Below, piece after piece: positions 33,380 through 40,174 of a stretch of DNA of 40,174 bases. The notes beneath the pieces were generated by a model that was not told the origin of the DNA, made no database searches, and saw only the letters and a program-made list of their open reading frames with translations. Numbering within the stretch: the stretch's first letter is position 1; each line of letters opens with the position of its first letter. Origin of the DNA: Desulfuromonas sp. (GTDB lineage Bacteria; Desulfobacterota; Desulfuromonadia; Desulfuromonadales; BM501). Location of the stretch: assembly GCF_002868845.1 (NCBI RefSeq), contig NZ_PKUB01000026.1:40837-81010 (forward strand). The letters run 5' to 3'. The translations under genes and the position numbers were made by a program.

Positions 33380-33754
33380 ATGAAACACAAAGAACTAACG
33401 GACCAGATTATTTGTTTGTTCTACAACGTTTATAATACACTTGGTTATGGATTTTTGGAGAAGGTTTACGAAAATGCCTTGATGCTTGAGTTGCAAAAAT
33501 CTGATGTTATGGCTGTTGCTCAATCGGGGATTAATGTTTCTTATGAGGGGAATATTGTCGGCCAATATTTTGCTGATATTTTGGTTGGGGACAAAGTAAT
33601 CGTGGAGATAAAGGCGGTTAAAAATGTCCTTCGGGAGCACGAAGCACAATTGCTGAATTATCTTAAGGCAACCGATGTTGAGGTAGGACTTTTGTTGAAC
33701 TTTGGGCCAACACCTGAGATAAAACGCAAAGTATTGTACAATTCTCTAAAATAA
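33380..33754 (+). CDS. GxxExxY family protein (PD-(D/E)XK nuclease-like)
   Basis: The 124-residue protein starts at ATG 33380, 17 bases after the upstream palindrome. The signature is GFLEKVY in GYGFLEKVYENALM. ADILVGDKVIVEIKAV gives the Asp and Glu-x-Lys of a nuclease-like core. It is AT-rich compared with rfbD and rfbA on either side and is bracketed by two copies of the ACACGGAT palindrome. It splits rfbBD from rfbAC. It is a paralogue of the protein at 24364 but is not especially similar to it outside the core. Biological role unknown. Confidence 0.87.
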   Translation: MKHKELTDQIICLFYNVYNTLGYGFLEKVYENALMLELQKSDVMAVAQSGINVSYEGNIVGQYFADILVGDKVIVEIKAVKNVLREHEAQLLNYLKATDVEVGLLLNFGPTPEIKRKVLYNSLK

Positions 33755-33762
33755 ATGCTTTT

Positions 33763-33868
33763 GGACACGGACGAACACAGATTGACACGGATCAGGAATA
33801 GATCTCACAGGCTTTAGCAACCTCCGTTTTTTTGATTTATCCGTGTGCATCCGTGTAATCCGTGTCCC
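33763..33868. repeat. Palindromic element downstream of GxxExxY gene (ACACGGAT family)
   Basis: Begins GGACACGG and ends ATCCGTGTGCATCCGTGTAA then TCCGTGTCC. It is the second copy of the element at 33263-33363, in the same orientation, and lies directly before the rfbA ribosome site. Decayed pieces of the same family lie at about 35398-35424 and 36283-36343. Confidence 0.88.
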
Positions 33869-33888
33869 ATAAGAAGGAGGAGACTGAA

Positions 33889-34761
33889 ATGATTAAGAAG
33901 GGAATAATTCTCGCCGGTGGAGCGGGGACCCGTCTTTACCCCCTGACCCTGGTGGCGAGCAAGCAGCTGCAGCCGGTCTACGACAAGCCGATGATCTACT
34001 ATCCCCTGTCGACCCTGATGATGGCCGGGATCAACGACATCCTGATCATCTCCACCCCGCACGACACGCCGCGGTTCGAGGCCCTGCTTGGCGACGGAAG
34101 CCGGTTCGGCATCCGCCTGTCCTATGCGGTGCAGCCCGAGCCCAAGGGAATTGCCCAGGCGTTCCTGGTCGGCGAGGACTTTGTCGGCAACGACCCGGTG
34201 GCGCTGATTCTCGGAGACAACCTGTTCTACGGGAAAATGCGTTTCGACAGGATTGGCCAGGAATTCGACGGCGGCGCCCGGGTGTTCGGCTATCCGGTCC
34301 AGGACCCGGAGCGTTACGGCGTGGTGGAGTTCGACGCGTCGGGTAAAGTCCTGAGTATCGAGGAAAAACCCGAAATCCCGAAATCCCACTATGCCGTCCC
34401 CGGACTCTACATCTACGACGGGACGGTTGTGGAGCGGACCAAGGCACTCACGCCCTCGGCCCGGGGGGAGTTGGAGATCACCGACCTCAACCTCTCCTAC
34501 CTGGCGACAGGGGATCTGCGGGTGGAGAAATTGGGCCGGGGCATCGCCTGGCTCGACACCGGGACCCACATGAGCCTGCTCGAAGCGAGCCATTTCATCG
34601 GCACCCTGGAGGCTCGGCAGTGGCTGAAAATCGCCTGCCTGGAGGAGATCGCCCTGTACATGGGATTCATCGATAAGGAGAAGATGAAGGCGATCATCCA
34701 GGACACCCCGAAGTCGAGCTACCGGGAATACCTTGAAAGGGTCGTGAAGGATGGGGTCTAA
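33889..34761 (+). CDS. rfbA: Glucose-1-phosphate thymidylyltransferase
   Basis: The 290-residue protein starts at ATG 33889, with a strong AGGAGG at 33875-33880; the in-frame ATG at 33862 lies inside the palindrome. [16 protein letters not shown] is the nucleotide-binding loop, followed by [20 protein letters not shown] with the catalytic Lys. [10 protein letters not shown] contains the metal-binding Asp, and EEKPEIPKS and [12 protein letters not shown] are typical. It makes dTDP-glucose, the substrate of RfbB. Length matches the family. Confidence 0.96.
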   Translation: MIKKGIILAGGAGTRLYPLTLVASKQLQPVYDKPMIYYPLSTLMMAGINDILIISTPHDTPRFEALLGDGSRFGIRLSYAVQPEPKGIAQAFLVGEDFVGNDPVALILGDNLFYGKMRFDRIGQEFDGGARVFGYPVQDPERYGVVEFDASGKVLSIEEKPEIPKSHYAVPGLYIYDGTVVERTKALTPSARGELEITDLNLSYLATGDLRVEKLGRGIAWLDTGTHMSLLEASHFIGTLEARQWLKIACLEEIALYMGFIDKEKMKAIIQDTPKSSYREYLERVVKDGV

Positions 34762-34764
34762 AGG

Positions 34765-34796
34765 GCAGCTATAAGCTGTCAGTTGTCAGCTGTAAG
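34765..34796. repeat. Short inverted repeat (AGCTGTCAG family)
   Basis: GCAGCTATAAGCTGTCAG then TTGTCAGCTGTAAG, between rfbA and rfbC. The 16 bases AGCTGTCAGTTGTCAG (34774-34789) recur exactly at 39719-39734, between cysNC and cysQ. Confidence 0.75.
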
Positions 34797-34838
34797 TTTC
34801 TAAACTCTATCAAAGTCACCAGTCACGGACTTTAAGCT

Positions 34839-35384
34839 ATGAATATTATTCCCACTGAAATTCCCGAAGTGCTGATCGTCGAGCCGAAGGTGTTTGGAGA
34901 CGATCGCGGTTTTTTCTTTGAAAGCTTCAACGAGCGTGCCTGGCGGGAGGCCACCGGTCTGGACTCCTGTTTCGTTCAGGACAACCACTCGCGTTCAGCC
35001 AAGGGCGTTCTGAGGGGCCTGCACTACCAGATTCGGCAACCTCAGGGCAAGTATATGCGGGTCGTCGCCGGCGAAGTTTTCGATGTGGCCGTCGATGTCA
35101 GGAGAAGTTCTTCGACCTTTGGCAAGTGGGTCGGTATTCATCTGTCGGCGGAGAACAAGCGCCACCTTTGGGTGCCGGAAGGCTTTGCTCACGGTTTTCT
35201 GGTCCTTTCGGATTTTGCCGAGTTTCTCTACAAGACGACCGATTATTACGCCCCGGAGCATGAGCGAGCGATCCTCTGGAACGATCCGGACCTGGCCATT
35301 GAGTGGCCCTTCGTCGGCGAACCGCTGCTGTCCGGTAAGGATGGGGCGGCTCCGCATTTCCGGGACGCCGAGTATTTCGAATAG
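34839..35384 (+). CDS. rfbC: dTDP-4-dehydrorhamnose 3,5-epimerase
   Basis: The 181-residue cupin-fold protein starts at ATG 34839. DDRGFFFESFNE, the catalytic His in VLRGLHYQ, GEVFDVAVDVRRSS and LWVPEGFAHGFLVLSD are all diagnostic. It epimerises dTDP-4-keto-6-deoxyglucose at C-3 and C-5 before RfbD. It is the last of the rhamnose genes, whose order B-D-A-C is interrupted by repeats and a GxxExxY gene. The usual ribosome site is not clear; palindromic sequence lies close upstream. Confidence 0.96.
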   Translation: MNIIPTEIPEVLIVEPKVFGDDRGFFFESFNERAWREATGLDSCFVQDNHSRSAKGVLRGLHYQIRQPQGKYMRVVAGEVFDVAVDVRRSSSTFGKWVGIHLSAENKRHLWVPEGFAHGFLVLSDFAEFLYKTTDYYAPEHERAILWNDPDLAIEWPFVGEPLLSGKDGAAPHFRDAEYFE

Positions 35385-35471
35385 GCATGTTTGGGCCACG
35401 GATCGAGTCTGATCAAATCTGATGACAGCGGTAAGACATCTCCTTTTCTGGGTTTTCTGAGGCCAACGACC

Positions 35472-36206
35472 ATGCAGTACGAAACCAAGGGACGTTCCAT
35501 TCTCAAGGCGATTTCCTGGCGCACCTGGGCGACGATCACCACGGCGGTCATCGTTCTTATCTTCACCGGCAAGTTGACTCTCGCCATTACCGTCGGCCTC
35601 CTCGAGGTCGTCGCCAAGATGGGGCTCTATTTCATCCATGAGCGGATGTGGCACCGGATTGGCTATGGGAAGAAGGAGATCCCGTCCTTTATCCTCTGGT
35701 TCACGGGGCTGCCCGCCTCGGGCAAGAAGGAGCTTGCCGATCGCGTCTACCGGCAACTGCTCAAGGACAAGCTCAAGGCGGAGCGGCTGGACAGTCTCGA
35801 TGTGAGGCCCCTCTTCCCGGAGACCGGCTTTGCCCGCGAAGATGTCAACGAGCACGTCAAGAGGGCGGGACACCTCTGCGCCATGCTGGAGAAGAACGGC
35901 GTCATCGTCGTCGCCTCCTTCGTTTCGCCCTACCGGGAGAGCCGGGAATTCGTTCGAGGGGTGGCGAAGAATTACGTGGAGGTCTACCTGAAGACGACCC
36001 CGGAGGCCTGCGAGAGGCGCGACACCAAGGGGCATTATCAAAAAGCCCGGGAGGGCATCTATCGGGATTTCCACGGGGTGGACGTGGATTACGAAGAGCC
36101 GAGGTCGCCCGAGGTTGTCATCGAGGTCGATGAGATAGGCATGGACGAGGCGGCCCAGAAAATAGTATCCTTCCTGAAAAAGAATGTGATTAATCAAGGC
36201 AAATAG
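35472..36206 (+). CDS. DUF2061 membrane domain fused to an APS-kinase-like domain
   Basis: The 244-residue protein starts at ATG 35472; codons from 35391 run through decayed repeat sequence. Residues of about 5-65 are a DUF2061 domain with two membrane helices (KAISWRTWATITTAVIVLIF, then ITVGLLEVVAKMGLYFIHER). Residues of about 73-240 resemble CysC, but the P-loop is GLPASGKK: Lys replaces the Ser/Thr that normally follows the P-loop lysine. The usual LDGDNVR reads LDSLDVR. VASFVSPYRESREFVR and DTKGHYQKAR keep the family pattern. A complete CysC domain is present in cysNC downstream. This one may be a membrane-tethered regulatory or altered-specificity version. Confidence 0.8.
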   Translation: MQYETKGRSILKAISWRTWATITTAVIVLIFTGKLTLAITVGLLEVVAKMGLYFIHERMWHRIGYGKKEIPSFILWFTGLPASGKKELADRVYRQLLKDKLKAERLDSLDVRPLFPETGFAREDVNEHVKRAGHLCAMLEKNGVIVVASFVSPYRESREFVRGVAKNYVEVYLKTTPEACERRDTKGHYQKAREGIYRDFHGVDVDYEEPRSPEVVIEVDEIGMDEAAQKIVSFLKKNVINQGK

Positions 36207-36264
36207 TGTCCCAAGCCGTACGGAATCCCTCTGAATGCCATCTGGCGATAAAGGCCTCAAGGGG

Positions 36265-36345
36265 AAACGTTGAAACCCGTTGGGACGCGAATTCGAACGG
36301 ATGAACACGGATAATGCCGAGAAACCTCGGGATTGATCCGTGAAA
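36265..36345. repeat. Decayed ACACGGAT-family palindrome
   Basis: GATGAACACGGATAATGCCG and GGGATTGATCCGTG face each other between the APS-kinase-like gene and cysD. The outer arms are degraded compared with 33263-33363. The gap 36207-36407 holds nothing else that I can identify. Confidence 0.55.
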
Positions 36346-36407
36346 ACCAGGTTCTTAAACACCTAAAACCTCAGACATAAAACCTAAAACTTTTTCTCCG
36401 GACAGTG

Positions 36408-37319
36408 ATGACAATGATTCAGGACATGACCCATCTCCGTCAGCTCGAGGCGGAAAGTATTCACATCATTCGCGAAGTGGCCGCCGAGTTCGAAAACCCG
36501 GTGATGCTCTATTCCATCGGCAAAGACTCCTCCGTCATGCTGCACCTGGCGCGGAAGGCTTTTTATCCCTCCAAGCCCCCCTTCCCGCTGATGCACGTGG
36601 ATACCACCTGGAAGTTCCGCGAGATGATCGAATTTCGCGACCGCATGGCGGCCGAGCACGGCTTGGACCTTTTGATCTACACAAACCAGGAGGGGGCCAA
36701 GCAGGGGATGTCGCCCTTCACCCACGGCTCCGCCCTGTACACGGACGTGATGAAGACCGAGGGGCTCAAGCAGGCCCTTGAAAAGTACAAGTTCGACGCG
36801 GCGTTCGGCGGGGCGCGGCGGGATGAGGAGAAGTCCCGCGCCAAGGAGCGCATCTATTCCTTCCGCACCGCCAACCACCGCTGGGACCCCAAGAGTCAGC
36901 GCCCCGAGCTGTGGAACCTTTACAACGCCAAGGTCAAGCAGGGCGAAAGCATCCGCGCCTTCCCCCTCTCCAACTGGACCGAACTCGATATCTGGCAGTA
37001 CATCTACCTGGAAGAGATTCCCATCGTGCCCCTTTATTACTCCAAAAAGCGACCGGTGGTGGAGCGTGACGGGATGCTGATCATGGTCGATGACGATCGC
37101 ATGAAGCTTCATCCCGGGGAAAAGGTGGAGATGAAATCGGTCAGGTTCCGGACCCTGGGGTGCTACCCGCTTACCGCCGCCGTGGAGTCGACCGCCGCCA
37201 CCCTGCCGGAGATCATCCAGGAGATGCTCCTGACCCGCACTTCCGAGCGGCAGGGCCGACTGATCGACCATGATCAGGCGGGATCGATGGAGAAGAAGAA
37301 GCAGGAAGGATATTTTTAG
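36408..37319 (+). CDS. cysD: Sulfate adenylyltransferase subunit 2 (ATP sulfurylase small subunit)
   Basis: The 303-residue protein can start at GTG 36405 or at ATG 36408, 36414 or 36426; I use 36408, but no ribosome site separates them. [37 protein letters not shown] (the PP-loop-like ATP site), [14 protein letters not shown] and [14 protein letters not shown] are nearly identical to known CysD. With CysN it makes adenosine phosphosulfate from ATP and sulfate. Placement in a sugar cluster with three sulfotransferases suggests that it serves PAPS supply for glycan sulfation rather than only cysteine synthesis. Confidence 0.97.
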   Translation: MTMIQDMTHLRQLEAESIHIIREVAAEFENPVMLYSIGKDSSVMLHLARKAFYPSKPPFPLMHVDTTWKFREMIEFRDRMAAEHGLDLLIYTNQEGAKQGMSPFTHGSALYTDVMKTEGLKQALEKYKFDAAFGGARRDEEKSRAKERIYSFRTANHRWDPKSQRPELWNLYNAKVKQGESIRAFPLSNWTELDIWQYIYLEEIPIVPLYYSKKRPVVERDGMLIMVDDDRMKLHPGEKVEMKSVRFRTLGCYPLTAAVESTAATLPEIIQEMLLTRTSERQGRLIDHDQAGSMEKKKQEGYF

Positions 37320-37340
37320 AATAACCTTCCTGCTTCTTTT

Positions 37341-37374
37341 GCAGCTGGAAGCTGAAAGCTTTAAGCTGGAAGAG
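37341..37374. repeat. AGCTTTAAGCTG-type repeat, left side of S23 gene
   Basis: GCAGCTGGAAGCTGAAAGCT followed by TTAAGCTGGAAG. AGCTTTAAGCTG recurs in inverted orientation at 37779-37809, on the other side of the four-helix-bundle gene. Confidence 0.7.
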
Positions 37375-37387
37375 AAGGTAGGGGCGG

Positions 37388-37729
37388 ATGGATTTTGAGA
37401 AGTTGGAAGTCTGGAAGCGAGCGTGCCGGATTTCCGTAGAAATTTATCAAACCCTACGAGAACTAAAGGATTTCGGTTTTAAGGACCAAATTACAAGATC
37501 CTCGCTTTCGGTTGCCAGTAACATCTCTGAAGGGATGGTGCGGCCGACAGCGAATGACAAGATCAGGTTTTTGCATATAGCCAATGGGTCTTGCGCAGAA
37601 TTACGAACCCAGGCATATATTGGAATAACAATTGGCTACATACCAGAGGATGTTGGCAGAAAGTGGGTTAGGGAAACCAAAGAGATCAGCGCCATGCTCA
37701 TGGGGCTAGTCAAAAAGCTGCGGGATTAA
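37388..37729 (+). CDS. Four-helix-bundle protein, S23/23S-rRNA-IVP family
   Basis: The 113-residue protein starts at ATG 37388 with AGGGGCGG just before. FEKLEVWKRACRISVEIYQ, GFKDQITRSSLSVASNISEG and a long C-terminal helical region are diagnostic of the four-helix-bundle family first seen in 23S rRNA intervening sequences and related to the Avd protein of diversity-generating retroelements. No reverse transcriptase or variable repeat is visible here. The gene interrupts cysD and cysNC and is flanked by inverted AGCTTTAAGCTG repeats, parallel to the GxxExxY cassettes. Function unknown. Confidence 0.9.
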   Translation: MDFEKLEVWKRACRISVEIYQTLRELKDFGFKDQITRSSLSVASNISEGMVRPTANDKIRFLHIANGSCAELRTQAYIGITIGYIPEDVGRKWVRETKEISAMLMGLVKKLRD

Positions 37730-37778
37730 ACCTCCCTTCTCCACTGGCCTTTTTTGCCTTAATAAATTGATTTAAACT

Positions 37779-37809
37779 TACAGCTTAGAGCTTGCAGCTT
37801 AAAGCTTTT
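37779..37809. repeat. AGCTTTAAGCTG-type repeat, right side of S23 gene
   Basis: TACAGCTTAGAGCTTGCAGC followed by TTAAAGCTTTT. It is the inverted counterpart of 37341-37374 and merges into the hairpin that covers the cysNC start. Confidence 0.7.
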
Positions 37810-37828
37810 GAAATCGGAGATTTCAAAA
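37806..37828 (+). promoter_or_regulatory. Hairpin over the cysNC ribosome-binding site and start
   Basis: TTTTGAAATC (37806-37815), loop GGA, GATTTCAAAA (37819-37828): ten perfect pairs. The Shine-Dalgarno-like GGAG (37816-37819) lies in the loop and the A of the ATG closes the stem, so folding could limit initiation. Confidence 0.55.
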
Positions 37829-39714
37829 TGGCTCATCAATCTGAATTGATCGCTGAAGATATACACGCCTACCTCAAGGCCCAGGAAGAGAAGGGGATGC
37901 TGCGCTTCATCACCTGCGGCAGCGTGGACGACGGCAAAAGCACCCTGATCGGGCGCCTGCTGTGGGATTCCAAGCTGGTCTTCGAGGACCAGCTCGCCGC
38001 CCTCAAGGCCGACAGCAAGCGGGTCGGCACCCAGGGGGATGACATCGACTACGCTCTGCTGCTCGACGGCCTGCAGGCCGAGCGGGAGCAGGGGATCACC
38101 ATCGACGTCGCCTACCGCTTCTTTTCCACCGACAAGCGCAAATTCATTGTCGCCGATACCCCCGGCCACGAGCAGTACACCCGCAACATGGTCACCGGGG
38201 CGTCAACCGCCGGGGTCGCTGTTATCCTGATCGATGGCCGCAAAGGGGTGTTGACCCAGACCAAGCGGCACAGCTACCTCGTGTCGCTGGTGGGAATCCG
38301 CAACGTCGTGCTGGCGATCAACAAGATGGACTTGGTCGACTATTCCGCCGAGCGCTTCGAGGCCATCAAGGAGGAGTACGAAGCCTTCGCCGCCGATCTC
38401 GGTTTCGAGAAGATCACCAGTGTCCCCATCTCGGCGCTCAAGGGCGACAACATCATCGAGCCCAGCGCCCGGACCCCCTGGTATCACGGTCCCACCCTCT
38501 TGGCCTACCTTGAGACCGTCGAGGTGGCCAATGACGCCTGCGAAAAGCCGTTCCGCATGCCGGTGCAGTGGGTCAACCGGCCGGACCTCGATTTCCGTGG
38601 TTTCTGCGGCACGGTCGGTTCGGGCGTCATCCGTCCCGGCGACGAGGTCGTGGTCCCTTCCTCCGGCCAGACCAGCCGGGTCGAGCGGATCGTGACCATG
38701 GACGGCGACCTGGAGGAGGCCTTCGCGGGCCAGGCGGTGACCCTGACCTTGAGCGACGAGATCGATATCAGCCGTGGAGATCTGCTCGCCGCCCCCCTGG
38801 CGAGGCCGGCCCATGCCGACCAGTTCGAAGCGCACCTGGTCTGGATGCACGAGGACGCCCTGCTGCCGGGGCGCAGCTACCTGATCAAGACCGGGGCGAC
38901 GACGATCCCCGCCCAGGTCAGCGACCTCAAATACAAGGTCAACGTCAATTCCCTGCAACGCGAGGCCGGGAAGACCCTGGAACTCAACGAGGTCGGGGTC
39001 TGCAACATCAGCGTCAGCAAGGCGATCTCCTTCGACCCCTACCGGGAGAACCGGGCCACCGGAAATTTCATCCTGATCGACCGGTTCAGCAACGCCACGG
39101 TCGGCGCCGGCATGATCGACTTCGCCCTGCGCCGGGCCACCAACATCCACTGGCAGTCCCTCGACATCGACAAGCACACCCGCGCCGAATTGATGGGGCA
39201 GAAGCCCCGGGTGCTGTGGTTCACCGGCCTTTCCGGGGCCGGCAAGTCGACCATCGCCAACCTGGTGGAGAAAAAGCTCCACTCCCTCGGCAAGCATACC
39301 TATACCCTCGACGGCGACAATATCCGCCACGGCCTCAACCGCGATCTCGGCTTCACCGACGCCGACCGGGTGGAGAACATTCGCCGCGTCGCCGAGAGCG
39401 CCAAACTTTTCGTCGATGCCGGCCTGATCGTGCTGGTCTCGTTCATCTCCCCCTTCAAGAGCGAGCGGGACATGGCGCGGGAGATGCTGGAGACGGGAGA
39501 GTTCGTGGAGGTCTTCGTCAATACCCCGCTGGAGGTCTGCGAGGAGCGCGACCCCAAGGGGCTCTACAAGAAGGCCCGCGCCGGCCAGCTGAAGAACTTC
39601 ACCGGGATCGACTCGGACTACGAAGCGCCGGAGAATCCCGAGATCATCCTCGATGCCGGGGAGAAGACGGCCGAGGAACTGGCGGAGGAGATTGTTCGGG
39701 AGTTGTGGGGGTAA
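37828..39714 (+). CDS. cysNC: Bifunctional ATP sulfurylase GTPase subunit / APS kinase
   Basis: The 628-residue fusion starts at ATG 37828 ([16 protein letters not shown]); codons from 37792 are repeat-derived. Residues of about 30-440 are the CysN GTPase: [15 protein letters not shown] (G1), [12 protein letters not shown] (G3) and NKMDLVD (G4). Residues of about 455-628 are Cys[44 protein letters not shown] and [10 protein letters not shown], all with the expected catalytic residues. It converts sulfate and ATP to PAPS with CysD. PAPS is the donor of the sulfotransferases at 14997, 21842 and 29816. Confidence 0.97.
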   Translation: MAHQSELIAEDIHAYLKAQEEKGMLRFITCGSVDDGKSTLIGRLLWDSKLVFEDQLAALKADSKRVGTQGDDIDYALLLDGLQAEREQGITIDVAYRFFSTDKRKFIVADTPGHEQYTRNMVTGASTAGVAVILIDGRKGVLTQTKRHSYLVSLVGIRNVVLAINKMDLVDYSAERFEAIKEEYEAFAADLGFEKITSVPISALKGDNIIEPSARTPWYHGPTLLAYLETVEVANDACEKPFRMPVQWVNRPDLDFRGFCGTVGSGVIRPGDEVVVPSSGQTSRVERIVTMDGDLEEAFAGQAVTLTLSDEIDISRGDLLAAPLARPAHADQFEAHLVWMHEDALLPGRSYLIKTGATTIPAQVSDLKYKVNVNSLQREAGKTLELNEVGVCNISVSKAISFDPYRENRATGNFILIDRFSNATVGAGMIDFALRRATNIHWQSLDIDKHTRAELMGQKPRVLWFTGLSGAGKSTIANLVEKKLHSLGKHTYTLDGDNIRHGLNRDLGFTDADRVENIRRVAESAKLFVDAGLIVLVSFISPFKSERDMAREMLETGEFVEVFVNTPLEVCEERDPKGLYKKARAGQLKNFTGIDSDYEAPENPEIILDAGEKTAEELAEEIVRELWG

Positions 39715-39717
39715 GGG

Positions 39718-39862
39718 CAGCTGTCAGTTGTCAGTATCCAGCTATCAGCTATCAGTATCCAGCTATCAGCTATCAGCGGCACACTCCAAAAGGTTAATGC
39801 CTAAGCCCAGAAACTTAAGATCAAAACTGGCCACTGGAACTGGCAACTGACAACTGAAAGCT
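39718..39862. repeat. AGCTGTCAG-family element with internal 21-bp tandem repeat
   Basis: CAGTTGTCAGT (39725-39735) and ACTGACAACTG (39846-39856) are exact inverted copies. Inside, a 21-base unit beginning CAGTATCCAGCTATCAG is repeated exactly (39732-39752 and 39753-39773). The whole cysNC-cysQ gap consists of this element. Confidence 0.85.
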
Positions 39863-39881
39863 ACGAAGCCGAAGGATTCGT

Positions 39882-40174
39882 ATGAACATCGACATTGAGA
39901 AGGTCTGCGCCATCGCCCGCGAGGCCGGCGCGGCCATCATGGATATCTACGACGGCGATCACGCCGTTGAATTCAAGGACGACAAGTCTCCGCTGACGGC
40001 TGCCGACAAGGCGTCCCACGAGGCGATCATGGCGGGACTCCAGGCGCATTTCCCCGAGATCCCGATCCTTTCGGAGGAGGGGAAGGACATCCCCTACGAG
40101 GAGCGCAAGGACCGGGAGCGCTTCTGGCTGGTCGATCCCCTCGACGGGACCAAGGAGTTCATCAAGCGCAACGG
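39882..40174 (+). CDS. cysQ: 3'(2'),5'-bisphosphate nucleotidase, 3' end outside window
   Basis: The first 97 codons are visible from ATG 39882, with AAGGA at 39872-39876. IAREAGAAIMDIY, DKSPLTAADKASHE, PILSEEGKDI and WLVDPLDGTKEFIKRN are the Mg-binding motifs of the inositol monophosphatase superfamily, CysQ branch. CysQ removes 3'-phosphoadenosine 5'-phosphate, the inhibitory by-product of every sulfotransferase reaction. This completes the PAPS cycle of the cluster. The gene runs off the window. Confidence 0.93.
   Translation, partial: MNIDIEKVCAIAREAGAAIMDIYDGDHAVEFKDDKSPLTAADKASHEAIMAGLQAHFPEIPILSEEGKDIPYEERKDRERFWLVDPLDGTKEFIKRN

Noticed and set aside
37388-37729. Diversity-generating retroelement (Avd-like gene)
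   Set aside because: No reverse transcriptase, template repeat or variable repeat is nearby. The protein fits the general S23 family.
38568-39797. 409-codon plus-strand frame overlapping cysNC
   Set aside because: Arg/Gly/Pro-rich out-of-frame translation of a conserved cysNC gene.

Overview
The window is a long glycan biosynthesis and modification island from a Gram-negative bacterium. Every gene I can support reads on the plus strand, apart from one transposase relic. Gene style (ABC-exported polysaccharide, rfbBDAC, gmd/fcl, GxxExxY and four-helix-bundle genes among palindromic intergenic repeats) fits a Desulfuromonas/Geobacter-like member of the former Deltaproteobacteria. That placement is inference and would need 16S or protein searches.

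Layout. 1-2.9 kb: two related surface proteins built on a GIGT...LDV repeat; the first is cut by the window edge and ends in a clear terminator. 3.3-8.3 kb: a compact AT-rich-to-mixed operon resembling an Arn-type lipid-carrier module, with an ArnC/GtrB-like polyprenyl-phosphate glycosyltransferase, a PglD/NeuD-like N-acyltransferase, a MaoC-type hydratase, a CitE/HpcH-type lyase, two ArnE/ArnF-like small membrane proteins and a WecE-type sugar aminotransferase. I infer an N-acylated 4-amino-4,6-dideoxy sugar carried on a polyprenyl phosphate. 8.4-8.8 kb: a decayed transposase. 8.9-16 kb: a Wzm/Wzt-type ABC exporter, then methyltransferases fused to long coiled coils (reminiscent of the WbdD chain-length ruler) and a sulfotransferase gene interrupted by one in-frame TAG. 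16.1-22.5 kb: a GT2-exostosin fusion, a GT10-like transferase, a large membrane protein and a second sulfotransferase. 22.6-31.1 kb: GDP-fucose synthesis (gmd, fcl), a GDP-mannose Nudix hydrolase, two GT2 proteins and a third sulfotransferase. 31.1-35.4 kb: dTDP-L-rhamnose synthesis (rfbB, rfbD, rfbA, rfbC). 35.4-40.2 kb: sulfate activation (a DUF2061-APS-kinase-like fusion, cysD, cysNC) and the start of cysQ, which removes the by-product PAP.

How it fits together (inference): nucleotide sugars GDP-fucose, dTDP-rhamnose and a dTDP-amino sugar feed the glycosyltransferases. The chain is exported by the ABC transporter and possibly capped and measured by the coiled-coil methyltransferases. Three sulfotransferases use PAPS made by the CysD/CysNC set. 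The predicted product is a sulfated, fucose- and rhamnose-containing surface polysaccharide.

From 23.8 kb onward the gene junctions, and even the interiors of rfbB and rfbD, are invaded by at least four families of short palindromic repeats. Some of these flank small GxxExxY and S23/IVP-type genes like cassettes. This is the least explained feature of the window.
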